A stretch of 64,000 bases of DNA from G963664835 sp965220775. GTDB lineage: Bacteria > Chloroflexota > UBA6077 > FW602-bin22 > JBCLEL01. Location of the stretch: the NCBI GenBank assembly GCA_965220775.1, contig OZ244845.1, forward strand, positions 2,790,001 to 2,854,000, written 5' to 3'. Below the pieces are notes generated by a model. It was not told the origin of the DNA, searched no databases, and worked only from the letters and a program-made list of their open reading frames with translations. Below are positions 1 to 8,528 of this stretch, piece by piece (position 1 is the stretch's first letter; the number at the start of each line of letters is the position of its first letter). A program made the translations under genes and the position numbers.

Positions 1-179
1 CGTATGCCGCCGAAATCTACTGTACAGACATTAATTCGAGCAAAGTGGGGTGTCAATTCGCAAGTCGAGTCGGGATGGGCGTCGTTAGCGGGCAAATCTG
101 ACCTTGATGTGTACCATCGGTCGGATGAGGGAATACCTCGGACGATGCGGTCGTTGAACGCGGAATATCGGAGCAAGAG
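1..179 (+). other. Left-edge flank with possible 3' end of an upstream gene
   Basis: No gene is recognised here. One frame is open from base 1 to a TGA at 181-183, which would overlap the GTG start of fmt in a GTGA arrangement typical of coupled genes, but its translation (about 60 residues) matches nothing I know and is not the C-terminus of peptide deformylase, the common neighbour of fmt. A second frame is open from base 3 to a TGA at 99-101. Either could be the tail of a gene lying to the left. Confidence 0.3.
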
Positions 180-1109
180 GTGAGAGTCATTTTCATGGGC
201 ACGCCCGAGTTTGGGGTGCCGACGCTAGAGGCGCTACACGGAGCAGGACATGAGGTAGCCGGCGTATGTACCGCGCCGGATCGACCGGCCGGGCGCGGAC
301 GGAGGCCCCGGACATCACCGGTGAAGGAAATGGCGATGCAGTTTGGGCTGCCGGTCTTACAGCCTACGACTCTGCGCCGACCGGAGTTTTGGGAACAGAT
401 TGCCGATTACAAACCTAATAGTATCGTGGTCGCATCTTACGGCCTAATCTTGCCGGCGGAAATATTGCGAACGCCAAGGCTGGGCTGCGTGAATCTGCAT
501 CCTTCGCTGTTGCCTCGACATCGCGGCGCCACACCGATTCCCGCCGCTATTCTAGCCGGCGATCGTCTTAGCGGCGTCACCGTCTTTCTCATGAATGAAC
601 GAGTGGACGCTGGAGATATCTTGGGACAATGGACAACACCGATAGACGCTGACGATACGAGTGAATCGTTAGGCCGGCGTCTTGCAGTGCTAGGATCCGA
701 GTTAGTGATTGATGTCTTAGGGCGTCAGCAGGGGGGCAAGATCGAGCCGATTCCCCAGGATGAGGGCGGCGCTACCCTCACCAGACTACTCAAGAAATCG
801 GACGGACTTATAGATTGGAATCAATCGGCGGAGAACATCGGCAGAATGGTGAGGGCTTACTACGGGTGGCCCGGTGCGTTTAGCGGTTGGCGTGGTAGGT
901 CCATCAAACTGGTCAAGGTGACAGTGGCGGAGTCGATCGGTTTGGCTCCAGGCGAGGTGGCCATCAGTCCTGATGCCGACACACTGCTTATCGGTACTGG
1001 GGATGGCCAGATAGCGGTAGAGCGCGTCCAAATGGAGGGACGCAAGGAGATGGCGGCCGGCGATTTTATCAGGGGATATAGGGCGATAGCTGGAACGCGA
1101 CTGGGCTAA
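180..1109 (+). CDS. fmt: Methionyl-tRNA formyltransferase
   Basis: Formylates the amino group of Met on initiator tRNA using 10-formyltetrahydrofolate, for translation initiation in the cytoplasm. The 309 residues match the family length. The N-terminal formyltransferase fold carries the signature HPSLLPRHRGATPI (residues 107-120), and the catalytic trio is visible as Asn105, His107 and Asp143. The C-terminal OB-like domain holds the GRMVRAYYGWPGA segment. The start is GTG with a GGAG upstream. The gene ends tail to tail with the sigma factor gene, the two stop codons sharing bases 1106-1109. The identification is secure; only the start codon is open to question. Confidence 0.95.
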   Translation: MRVIFMGTPEFGVPTLEALHGAGHEVAGVCTAPDRPAGRGRRPRTSPVKEMAMQFGLPVLQPTTLRRPEFWEQIADYKPNSIVVASYGLILPAEILRTPRLGCVNLHPSLLPRHRGATPIPAAILAGDRLSGVTVFLMNERVDAGDILGQWTTPIDADDTSESLGRRLAVLGSELVIDVLGRQQGGKIEPIPQDEGGATLTRLLKKSDGLIDWNQSAENIGRMVRAYYGWPGAFSGWRGRSIKLVKVTVAESIGLAPGEVAISPDADTLLIGTGDGQIAVERVQMEGRKEMAAGDFIRGYRAIAGTRLG

Positions 1110-2680
1110 TCGAGATACGCACGCAGTTTCTTCGACCGGCTGGGATGGCGCAGCTTTCGCAGGGCCTTCGCCTCAATCTGGCGAATGCGCTCACGCGTGA
1201 CGCCGAATTCGCAGCCGACCTCTTCCAACGTGCGACTGTGACCGTCTTCTAAGCCAAATCGTAGCTGTAGTACCCTTCTTTCCCGCAAGGATAGTGATGA
1301 CAACACGCCATCGACCTGTTCTCTCAATAGCTGGCAAGTCGCGAGATCCAACGGGGCCGGCGATGACCGGTCTTCGATTAGATCTCCCAAGTGGTTGTCT
1401 TGGTCTTCTCCGATTGGAGCTTCGAGGGATACCGGTCGGCGGGCTACTTTGCTCGCTTCGCGCACCCGGATGGTGGCCAACTCGACCGATTCCTTGTGCG
1501 GAGAAGGAAGGTCGCTTGCCCGGTTCAATATTCCAGATCCCAGGATAAAGTCCCGCCGCCGGGTTGGGTCTATGATCGGCACTCGCACGCCGCGCTGCGC
1601 CGCCGTGATCAGTACCAGGTCCACGAGGTCGGTTTCGAGCTCTTCATCGAAGAACCCCATCATCAGGGCAACCTCTTCTCGTGTCGGATCCCTTCCGAGA
1701 CCCTGAACCAACTCGCGCGAGACTCGCGTGAGCCGGTTAATAACCTCGACCATATGGACGGGAACGCGGATCGTACGAGACTGATCCGCGATAGCCCGGC
1801 TGACGGCCTGCCGGATCCACCAAGTGGCATATGTGCTGAACTTGAATCCTCGGCGGTGGTCAAACTTGCTCACCGCCCTCATCAGCCCGAGGTTGCCTTC
1901 TTGGATGAGGTCGAGAAACGCCATGCCACGACCCAGGTACTTTTTTGCCACGCTGACTACCAGCCGGAGATTAGCCCTGGTCAATCGCTGCTCGGCTGAT
2001 TCGGCTCCCCGTCTCAATCCATTGAAATGAGAGCCAATCTCGGCCTCATGTTGAATCAACTCTTGGCCCACGTCCTCGCAACAGCGCATTTTGTCTACTG
2101 AGGGGCAGTCCATCAGAGGTCTGAACCGAGCGGGCAGCGCCCTGGTGGAGACAGAGAAATCTACAATTATGCTCTGGCTGTCATCGATGGAAAGCTCGAA
2201 TTTTTCGCTGACTTCTTGGGTGATGTCTGCATCAATGCTGTAGTCGATTTCTTTGCGAAACTCAGGGTGGTAAATGGTCTCGGCGACCGAGATGTTGGAG
2301 GGAATATCCGCGTGGTTGGTCACTATGTTGACAATCTTGCGATTGTCAGCGATGCAGCGATAGATCTCGGTGGCTACATCAAGGCTAGAAGGCTCATAAT
2401 CGAGGCTTTCGGATAACTCCTGCTCGATCCGATCCAGCATGGACACTTCTTCGAGCCGGCAAGCCAACCATTTTTCGTCCTTTGCCGTAAGGAGCTGCCC
2501 TCGGCCAATCTCGTGTAGGTACATCTTGACCGGATCATCGATGATGATCTCGTCGGGGCTAAGGTTGCTTTCGTCTATGCTGATAGCCTGACCTAAAGAG
2601 GATTCCGCTTCTAGTAGATCGGCGTCAAAAGGTCCGACCTCGTCTATGGTGTCTACGCGGCGAAATGTAGCCTGAATCAA
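1106..2680 (-). CDS. sigA: Primary-type RNA polymerase sigma factor (SigA/RpoD family)
   Basis: Directs RNA polymerase to -35/-10 promoters. Visible parts of the 524 residues: region 1.2 (DDPVKMYLHEIG, about 48-59), a non-conserved spacer (about 80-225), region 2 with the core-binding and -10 recognition helices (NLRLVVSVAKKYLGRGM through STYATWWIRQA, 237-292), region 3, and region 4 with the helix-turn-helix ending TRERIRQIEAKALRKLR. Region 3 is unusual: about 55 extra residues (roughly 345-400) sit between the DPTREEVALMMG helix and the RRPVSLEAPIGED motif, where ordinary RpoD runs straight through. The start is TTG, supported by AGGAGG six bases upstream. It lies downstream of a two-component pair on the same strand. 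Confidence 0.93.
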   Translation of the reverse strand: MIQATFRRVDTIDEVGPFDADLLEAESSLGQAISIDESNLSPDEIIIDDPVKMYLHEIGRGQLLTAKDEKWLACRLEEVSMLDRIEQELSESLDYEPSSLDVATEIYRCIADNRKIVNIVTNHADIPSNISVAETIYHPEFRKEIDYSIDADITQEVSEKFELSIDDSQSIIVDFSVSTRALPARFRPLMDCPSVDKMRCCEDVGQELIQHEAEIGSHFNGLRRGAESAEQRLTRANLRLVVSVAKKYLGRGMAFLDLIQEGNLGLMRAVSKFDHRRGFKFSTYATWWIRQAVSRAIADQSRTIRVPVHMVEVINRLTRVSRELVQGLGRDPTREEVALMMGFFDEELETDLVDLVLITAAQRGVRVPIIDPTRRRDFILGSGILNRASDLPSPHKESVELATIRVREASKVARRPVSLEAPIGEDQDNHLGDLIEDRSSPAPLDLATCQLLREQVDGVLSSLSLRERRVLQLRFGLEDGHSRTLEEVGCEFGVTRERIRQIEAKALRKLRHPSRSKKLRAYLD

Positions 2681-3018
2681 CCATCCCCTCCTAAGTTGCG
2701 CGTCAATTTCCTTTGGCTGGGCGTCTGCTGACCTTGGTGATCATGCAAATGACGCGAAAAGGTAATTTGATGTGAGGCTGAATTCTTGTCCAACGGATAC
2801 GATGCCCGGCGGTCCCTGTTCGTCAATTGCGAGACTGTTGCCGCCACACAAAATACATATGGGATTTTAACACGCCCGGCAACCGAATTTCAACGTCTCT
2901 AATGTCAGAGGACTTCTCAACTCTTATTTCTGTATCCACAGAGGGACAGACTGGGTGGGTCTGCGTTACCAGAGGTTGTTCCGGAGCTGCCATATTCGAT
3001 ATGGACTCGCGGATCGAA
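2681..3018 (-). other. Leader region of the sigma factor gene
   Basis: This stretch of 338 bases between the response regulator stop and the sigma factor start has no convincing gene. It holds a candidate minus-strand promoter (2854-2882) and a short perfect inverted repeat, CCATAT-TCG-ATATGG, near 2991-3005, just behind the response regulator gene. I see no riboswitch or structured RNA. Confidence 0.4.
2854..2882 (-). promoter_or_regulatory. Candidate sigma-70 type promoter for the sigma factor gene
   Basis: Read on the minus strand, TTGCCG (2877-2882) is followed after 17 bases by TATGTA (2854-2859). Spacing is ideal but the -10 box is weak. It would give a leader of about 165 bases before the TTG start. 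Confidence 0.3.
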
Positions 3019-3669
3019 TCAGGAAGGAGCTAGTAGGCCCTTCCTCAGAGCGTACCTTACCAGCTCGGAACGGTGGCGTAAGTTTAGTTTCTCCATGATT
3101 CTCGATCGATACGTGTCGACGGTCTTGACACTGATGATTAGCCGAGTTGCGATCTCTTGGTTCGTATAACCTTCGACGGTTAGCTTAAGAACCTCTCGCT
3201 CGCGTTCGGTTAGCAGGTCCAGCCCGGCGCTCTCACCGTCGTCGCTTGACCGGTCGTCCAGGAGCAGTCTCGCCGCCGAGGGATAAAGGAAAACACCGCC
3301 GGCGTGCACGGTTCGGATCGCCTGCATCAGCTCGGTGTCGGCAGAGCGCTTAAGCACGTAGCCGTTACCGCCCCGACGCAGAACCTGCATCAGATACTGC
3401 TCTTCGGAGTACATAGTAAGCACAAGGATCTTGGATTTGACGCCTCCTCGGCGCAATGCACTGATAGCTTCCAGGCCGTTTGCCTTTGGCATAGCGATGT
3501 CCATCACAACTACATCCGGTTCTAATTCCGTGGCCTTGGCGAGCGATTCTTGACCGTCACTTGCCTCGCCGACCACCTCCATGTCCGTCTCATGGCTGAT
3601 CAAAGACCGAAGCCCGGCCCGGAGCACTGTGTGGTCGTCGGCCAGTAATACTCTAATCTTGTTGCTCAT
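3019..3669 (-). CDS. NarL/FixJ-family response regulator
   Basis: Cytoplasmic transcription regulator phosphorylated by the adjacent histidine kinase. From the chosen start it has 216 residues: a receiver domain with the acidic pair in LLADDH, phospho-acceptor Asp57 (VVVMDIAMP) and the conserved Lys in GYVLKRS, then a LuxR-type helix-turn-helix (LTEREREVLKLTVEGYTNQEIA onward in the last 65 residues). The ATG at 3669 (MSNKIRVLL) is preferred to an in-frame start 27 bases upstream because AAGG lies eight bases before it. It overlaps the end of the kinase gene by 17 bases, implying translational coupling. The target genes cannot be told from the sequence. Confidence 0.92.
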   Translation of the reverse strand: MSNKIRVLLADDHTVLRAGLRSLISHETDMEVVGEASDGQESLAKATELEPDVVVMDIAMPKANGLEAISALRRGGVKSKILVLTMYSEEQYLMQVLRRGGNGYVLKRSADTELMQAIRTVHAGGVFLYPSAARLLLDDRSSDDGESAGLDLLTEREREVLKLTVEGYTNQEIATRLIISVKTVDTYRSRIMEKLNLRHRSELVRYALRKGLLAPS

Positions 3670-4750
3670 GGCCTGATACCTTGCTGGCTTCGTCAAGCGG
3701 AATCTTGATGGACAAGAGCGCGCCTCGTCCGATTTCCGAGTTGATCTGCATACTCCCCTGGACCAGTGCCAATCGCTCCTGCATACCGAATAACCCTAGA
3801 CCCTGTCTCTCGCCAGCTTCGAGTATCTTTCCAGTGTCGAAGCCAACGCCATTGTCGCTGACTGTAACTAGTACGGAGTCAGTCCGTTGTTCGAGTCTCA
3901 CCGACACTTGATCCGCCTTGGCGTGCTTAGTGATGTTAGTGAATGCCTCTTGGACCAGTCGATATATGACGACCTCTACGGGAGCCGGCAGTCGATTCTC
4001 GAATCCGATAGCCTCATACTCTACCTTGGCCGCCATCTTTTCGGAGTACTCGCGAGCGTACCATTCGATCGCTGCTCTCAATCCGAGGTTATCCAGAGTG
4101 CTTGGGCGTAGATCCATCGCGAGCTTGCCGACCTCGTCAATGGCCCTGGCAGTCAGTTCGCGCAACTCCGCAAGCCGCGCTCCTAACGCATTGGGCTCGC
4201 CATTGTTCTCTATTAGACGAAGCATCAACAGAATGGAGGTCAACGATTGCGCCGTCTGGTCGTGCAACTCTCTTGCGATTCGCTTGCGCTCCTCCTCTTG
4301 AGCGGTAATTGCCCGTGAGCTAAGTTCTTGTACCTGATCCCTGTACCTCTCCATCCCGTCAAGCATGCCGTTTATCGTATCGGAGAGCCGGTCAAACTCC
4401 GGGTCCGAAATCAATCCGAGGTTGGCGCGGGCGCCAAGGTTTCCCCGGCTGACTTCGTCGACGGTGCGCGACAACGCCGCAATCGGCCGGAAAGCTGCCC
4501 GCAACACGACCAAGTTCACACCCAAGCTGACGCTGGTACCAATTACCGCGAACATGACAACCATGAAACCGCGGGATTCATCGGGAGATGAGCGAACCGC
4601 TTCGGCGGTGATGAGGGTGCCAAATATTGCACCAAGCACCACGATGACAGAATTTGCTACTAAGACTTTGTATAGCAGCGGCACGCGCAGCAGCGCGCGG
4701 GCCCAATCCGCCATGGACCAAACGGCGCGGCTATCGGTGATTATTGACAT
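3653..4750 (-). CDS. Membrane sensor histidine kinase (HisKA_3 type)
   Basis: Senses a signal and phosphorylates the NarL-type regulator encoded just downstream. Of 365 residues, two hydrophobic segments (about 27-50 and 61-84) frame only a dozen outside residues, so it has almost no extracytoplasmic sensor. A HAMP-like linker follows (about 85-140), then the HisKA_3 dimerisation helix with His163 in ARELHDQTAQSL, and a GHKL ATPase domain (N-box NITKHAKA, DNGVGFD, GLGLFGMQERL). The short periplasmic loop suggests sensing within or near the membrane. Overlap with the regulator gene indicates one transcript. Confidence 0.92.
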   Translation of the reverse strand: MSIITDSRAVWSMADWARALLRVPLLYKVLVANSVIVVLGAIFGTLITAEAVRSSPDESRGFMVVMFAVIGTSVSLGVNLVVLRAAFRPIAALSRTVDEVSRGNLGARANLGLISDPEFDRLSDTINGMLDGMERYRDQVQELSSRAITAQEEERKRIARELHDQTAQSLTSILLMLRLIENNGEPNALGARLAELRELTARAIDEVGKLAMDLRPSTLDNLGLRAAIEWYAREYSEKMAAKVEYEAIGFENRLPAPVEVVIYRLVQEAFTNITKHAKADQVSVRLEQRTDSVLVTVSDNGVGFDTGKILEAGERQGLGLFGMQERLALVQGSMQINSEIGRGALLSIKIPLDEASKVSGHEQQD

Positions 4751-5298
4751 CTCTGTGAATGCTCTCCTCTACCCCTAGATGATATCAGCGGACCTCTAGT
4801 TACCCCAAAGAATTGTCGTCCCAAGCTTACTGGCGACTGCCGGCGGGTTCTTGGGAGTCCCTCTGGCCTCGCCAGCGCCAGAGTCGGTCGATCGCGCGGC
4901 TCGCCACCAGGCTTGGCACGGGTTCAAGTGAACCTTTGTTTTGTAATCTTGCCTTTTTCGAATGGATCCTGTGTGGACTGACACACGCCGGCCGGGTTTT
5001 TCCGGTTCCGCGCCTGGGACGTTGGGAGCCGTCCCTACGGACGCCGGCGGGCTGCCTGGGCTCTTGTTTTGTATTTTGCCTTTTGGAAGCAACCCCAGGC
5101 GAACCGATGCTGGCCGGACGGAGTCTTTCCATTCTCCACCCTGGGCGGTTCTCGAACCGTCCTGACGACTGCCGGCGGTGTGTAGTACGGCAATGTGTTC
5201 ATACCATTACCGCCGCAGGAGAGATCCTGAGCGAACTGATAGAGGCGGGCTGTCGAGATACTATACTTTACTGGATTATTCTCAGCTGGAGTAACTAA
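4751..5298. other. Intergenic region of 548 bases with an internal imperfect repeat
   Basis: It separates the divergent kinase (minus) and HAD (plus) genes. Open frames exist on both strands but none has a recognisable protein. A T-rich motif occurs twice, TTGTTTTGTAATCTTGCC at 4936 and TTGTTTTGTATTTTGCC at 5064, both followed by TTTT, 128 bases apart. Each is near a GCCGGCGG-type GC-rich tract. Just before the HAD gene TATACT (5262-5267) could be a -10 box but has no clear -35. The function is unknown. Confidence 0.4.
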
Positions 5299-5979
5299 AT
5301 GATTCGGGCGTTGATATTCGATTTTGACGGGCTAATCCTCGATACGGAGTCGCCGGATATTCAATCCTGGCGCGAGGCCTACGCCGACTTCGGCCACCCT
5401 TTCCCAGAGGAGGACTGGCTGCCGGTCATCGGTCGATCAAGCGCCGACTTAGTGTTCAATCCATACGAGCACCTCGAGTTACTCATCGGTCACCCTATCG
5501 ATCGCGAAGCTATCCGGGCGAAACGCCGCCGGCGCAACCGGGACCTAATCGAGTGCCAGCCCATTTTACCCGGGGTCGAGACGTATATAGATGACGCCCA
5601 ACGACTGAGGTTGAGACTAGGTGTCGCATCGAGCTCAACCCGTGAGTGGGTCGTGGGGCAACTCTCGCGGATCGGTCTATCCAAGGACTTCGATACCGTC
5701 AAGTGCCGCGATGACGTCGGTGCCGGCAAGCCGGACCCGGGCGTGTATCTCGCCGTGCTTAATGAGTTCAATATCAAGCCGGAACAGGCAATAGCGCTGG
5801 AAGACTCACCGAACGGCATCAGCGCGGCCAATGCAGCCGGCATCTACTGTTTGGCAGTTCCCAACGCGGTGACGCGAAACTTCAGCTTCGAACACGCGGA
5901 TCATGTAGTGGAGTCACTGGAAGACTTGGCATTGGAGACGCTGATTGCGCAGGCGGAGGAAAGTCGCCAAGCGCTATGA
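5299..5979 (+). CDS. HAD-superfamily hydrolase, beta-phosphoglucomutase/phosphatase-like
   Basis: A cytoplasmic phosphotransferase of 226 residues in HAD subfamily IA with an alpha-helical cap. Motif I is FDFDGLILDTE with nucleophile Asp8 and acid/base Asp10. Motif II Ser/Thr lies in GVASSSTREW, motif III Lys in AGKPDPGVYL, and motif IV in ALEDSPNGISAANAAG. These are typical of phosphoglycolate phosphatase, beta-phosphoglucomutase and sugar-phosphate phosphatases; the substrate cannot be decided. The gene runs tail to tail into glycerol kinase, with a 6-base overlap of the two stops. Confidence 0.88.
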   Translation: MIRALIFDFDGLILDTESPDIQSWREAYADFGHPFPEEDWLPVIGRSSADLVFNPYEHLELLIGHPIDREAIRAKRRRRNRDLIECQPILPGVETYIDDAQRLRLRLGVASSSTREWVVGQLSRIGLSKDFDTVKCRDDVGAGKPDPGVYLAVLNEFNIKPEQAIALEDSPNGISAANAAGIYCLAVPNAVTRNFSFEHADHVVESLEDLALETLIAQAEESRQAL

Positions 5980-7488
5980 GTCGGTGGCCCAACCCTTGGC
6001 TCTTTCGACGGCGCGAAGCCATCCAGTGTAGAGCTGCTCGCGTAACGCCGGCTTGATCCGCGGTCGGTATATTCGGTTGACTTCCCACATTTCGATCAAC
6101 TCGTCGATCGATTCCCAGTATCCTACCCCTAGTCCGGCAAGATAGCCGGCACCGAGGGCAGTCGTATCAAGGTACTTGGGCCGGACGACCTCGACATCTA
6201 TCTGATCTGCTAGAAACTGGGCTAGGAACTCGTTCGCGGAGGCGCCGCCGTCAATCGCCAAAGTTTCGATTCGTAGGCCCGTTTCCCGTGAGACCACCTC
6301 AACGACATCCCGGACTTGGAAAACAATGGACTCAAGTCCTGCTCGGACAAGATGAGCGCGGGACGAGCCGCGCGTTAGCCCGAGTATTGCTCCACGGGCT
6401 TGCATGTCCCAATGCGGCGCTCCGAGTCCGACAAAGGCCGGCACCAGATAGACGCCGCCGCTATCGCCTACTGATGAGGCCAACTCGTCGCTCTCACCGG
6501 CCGACTCGATCAGGCGAAGTTCATCTCGCAGCCACTGAATGGTAGCGCCGGCGGAAAATACGCTGCCTTCGAGCGCGTATGTAGAGTGGTCGCCCAACCG
6601 CCAAGCCATAGTCGACAGCAGACCATCTGGTGGAGTGTGGGCCTGACTGCCGGTGTTCATCAGTACGAACGCGCCGGTTCCCAGCGTAGCCTTGGTGTCG
6701 CCGATGCCGAAGCAGGTCTGGCCGAACAGTGCGGCGTGCTGGTCGCCGGCGACGCCGGCTATCTGGACGCCGGCTGGAATCACGAGTCGACCGGATTGGT
6801 CGAGGCACTGAACCGATTCCCCGAACAGGCCGGACGACGGCATCACGTCCGGCAGCATGGCCATAGGCACGTCGAGAATGCGGCAAAGCTCGGCGTCCCA
6901 AGTGCCCATGCCGATGTCGTAGAGCAGCGTGCGGGACGCATTGGAGGGATCGGTCGCGTGGACCCTGCCGCCGGTGAGCTTCCATACCAGCCACGCGTCG
7001 ACGGTGCCGAAGCAGATGTCGCCGGCTTGTGCGCCGCTTCGCCAACTATCACTCCGATCGAGTAACCACTGTATCTTGGGGCCGGAGAAATAGGCATCAA
7101 GTACCAGGCCGGTCTTGGCGCGGAACATCGCCTCCAGTCCGGACCGTTTCAGGTCTTGACATATCGGCGCTGTGCGCCGGCATTGCCAGACGACCGCCGG
7201 CGCGATGGGAGAGCCGGTATGGCGGTCCCATAGGATGGTAGTTTCGCGTTGGTTGGTTATGCCGATTGCCACCAGAACGGGAAAGCCGGCCTGTTCGAGA
7301 GTTTGGCGAGCCGCGACCAGAACGCTCGTCCAAATTTGATTGGGGTCATGCTCGACCCAGCCGGGACGAGGGTAATGCTGCTCGATATCGCAGTAGCCGC
7401 GAGCGAACATGCGGCCGTCTCGGTCGATCAGATAGGTCGTGGTGCCGGTGGTACCCTGATCAATCGCGAGAACGAAGCGGCCGGCCAT
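5974..7488 (-). CDS. glpK: Glycerol kinase
   Basis: Phosphorylates glycerol with ATP to sn-glycerol 3-phosphate, the entry step of glycerol use; a GlpD dehydrogenase for the next step is encoded about 24 kb away. The 504 residues match the family. Seen are the N-terminal phosphate loop DQGTTGTTTYLIDRDG, GITNQRETTILWDR, the substrate-binding stretch around WLVWKLTGG, the C-terminal ATP-site signature GAILGLTRGSSRAHLVRAGL, and DGGASANEFLAQFLAD. It follows two NHL-repeat genes on the same strand with a gap of only 12 bases, so it is probably co-transcribed with them. No glycerol facilitator gene is nearby. Confidence 0.96.
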   Translation of the reverse strand: MAGRFVLAIDQGTTGTTTYLIDRDGRMFARGYCDIEQHYPRPGWVEHDPNQIWTSVLVAARQTLEQAGFPVLVAIGITNQRETTILWDRHTGSPIAPAVVWQCRRTAPICQDLKRSGLEAMFRAKTGLVLDAYFSGPKIQWLLDRSDSWRSGAQAGDICFGTVDAWLVWKLTGGRVHATDPSNASRTLLYDIGMGTWDAELCRILDVPMAMLPDVMPSSGLFGESVQCLDQSGRLVIPAGVQIAGVAGDQHAALFGQTCFGIGDTKATLGTGAFVLMNTGSQAHTPPDGLLSTMAWRLGDHSTYALEGSVFSAGATIQWLRDELRLIESAGESDELASSVGDSGGVYLVPAFVGLGAPHWDMQARGAILGLTRGSSRAHLVRAGLESIVFQVRDVVEVVSRETGLRIETLAIDGGASANEFLAQFLADQIDVEVVRPKYLDTTALGAGYLAGLGVGYWESIDELIEMWEVNRIYRPRIKPALREQLYTGWLRAVERAKGWATDS

Positions 7489-7500
7489 TGGAGAGTGGGG

Positions 7501-8487
7501 TCAGGCCGAACCCACGCGGCGAAACTTTTGGAACATGTGACAATCGGCCGGTACCAAACCCTGACTCACACCAAAGGTGAAGGTTACCTCTCCCACGTAG
7601 ACGTCTCCGTGCGAGTCGACACAGATGTCGTGGGCCGCGACAAAGTTTCCGGCGGCGTAAGGATCGCCGCCGCCAAACCTGGTAACTATATCGCCGTCGA
7701 GATCGAACACCGTCACCCTAGAGTGATGAAACTCGGTTATATCGCCGAGTCTGAACGAATGTTGGCCGGGACGCCAGGCCATTTCCGAGACGTAGACGAG
7801 ACCGTCAACGATCTGAAGGTTGGATGGGCGGTGTACCTGAGTCCACTGGTCAATAAACTCGCCATCGGGGCTGAAGATCTGGAGACGGTCATTCTCGCGG
7901 TCCGCGACCCATACCCGGCTGTCAGGGCCTACCCATATGCCGTGGGTCAGGTTGAACTGGCCCGGCTCTGTGCCGGGCTCTCCCCAAGACTGAATGAGCT
8001 CGCCTCCGGGGGTGAATCGGTGGACCCGAGAATTGCCGTAGCCATCGGATACGTAGAGCTCGCCGTTTGGGGCGACAGACAAATTGGTCGGCCGGTTGAA
8101 GGGCGGACCTCCGTGAGTGATCGTGGGCAGCGAACTCCCGTCGTAGCCGGTATTCGAAGCGACGCCTTTGTCGCCGATGGTCATCAGCAACTCGCCATCT
8201 CGAGTGAACTTGTAAATGACGTGATTTCCCTCGTCCACGCAGTAAACCTCGTCATTCGGTCCTATCGTGACGCCGTGAGTGCGCGGTGTGAAAAGGTCTT
8301 CTCCCCAGGAGGCGACGAAACTTCCGTCGCGCTCGTAGATCATCAACCTGGGTTCGCCGCGGTTGATGATGTAAACACGGTCGCGTGAATCGACGGAAAC
8401 GCCACAGACATCCTGATGGGTGTAGCCAGCCGGCAGCTGCTCCCAGCCTTCAATGACATCGAAGCTCAGACCATCGGAACTGGTCAT
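7501..8487 (-). CDS. NHL-repeat beta-propeller protein, copy 1
   Basis: A predicted six-bladed propeller of about 328 residues related to NHL proteins and to the propeller of peptidyl-alpha-hydroxyglycine lyase. Repeats of the form DRVYIINRG, GELYVSDGYGNSRVHRF, SRVWVADRENDRLQIF and GDVYVGEV are spaced roughly 50 residues apart, each preceded by a GxxxxWG- or GQF-like strand. The ATG at 8487 is chosen because GAGGA lies six to seven bases upstream, better than a TTG two codons earlier. There is no signal peptide. It is a clear tandem paralogue of the next gene and lies 12 bases before glpK. The biochemical role is unknown. Confidence 0.85.
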   Translation of the reverse strand: MTSSDGLSFDVIEGWEQLPAGYTHQDVCGVSVDSRDRVYIINRGEPRLMIYERDGSFVASWGEDLFTPRTHGVTIGPNDEVYCVDEGNHVIYKFTRDGELLMTIGDKGVASNTGYDGSSLPTITHGGPPFNRPTNLSVAPNGELYVSDGYGNSRVHRFTPGGELIQSWGEPGTEPGQFNLTHGIWVGPDSRVWVADRENDRLQIFSPDGEFIDQWTQVHRPSNLQIVDGLVYVSEMAWRPGQHSFRLGDITEFHHSRVTVFDLDGDIVTRFGGGDPYAAGNFVAAHDICVDSHGDVYVGEVTFTFGVSQGLVPADCHMFQKFRRVGSA

Positions 8488-8528
8488 AATCAATCCTCAC
8501 TTGGTGGCAATCGGCAGATCGCCAGTTT

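Noticed and set aside
4813..5298. Open frame of 161 codons before the HAD gene
   Set aside because: No homologous pattern, no ribosome site, overlaps GC-rich repeated motifs.
7249..8388. Open frame of 379 codons on the plus strand opposite the NHL and glpK genes
   Set aside because: Antisense to clear genes; no recognisable protein.
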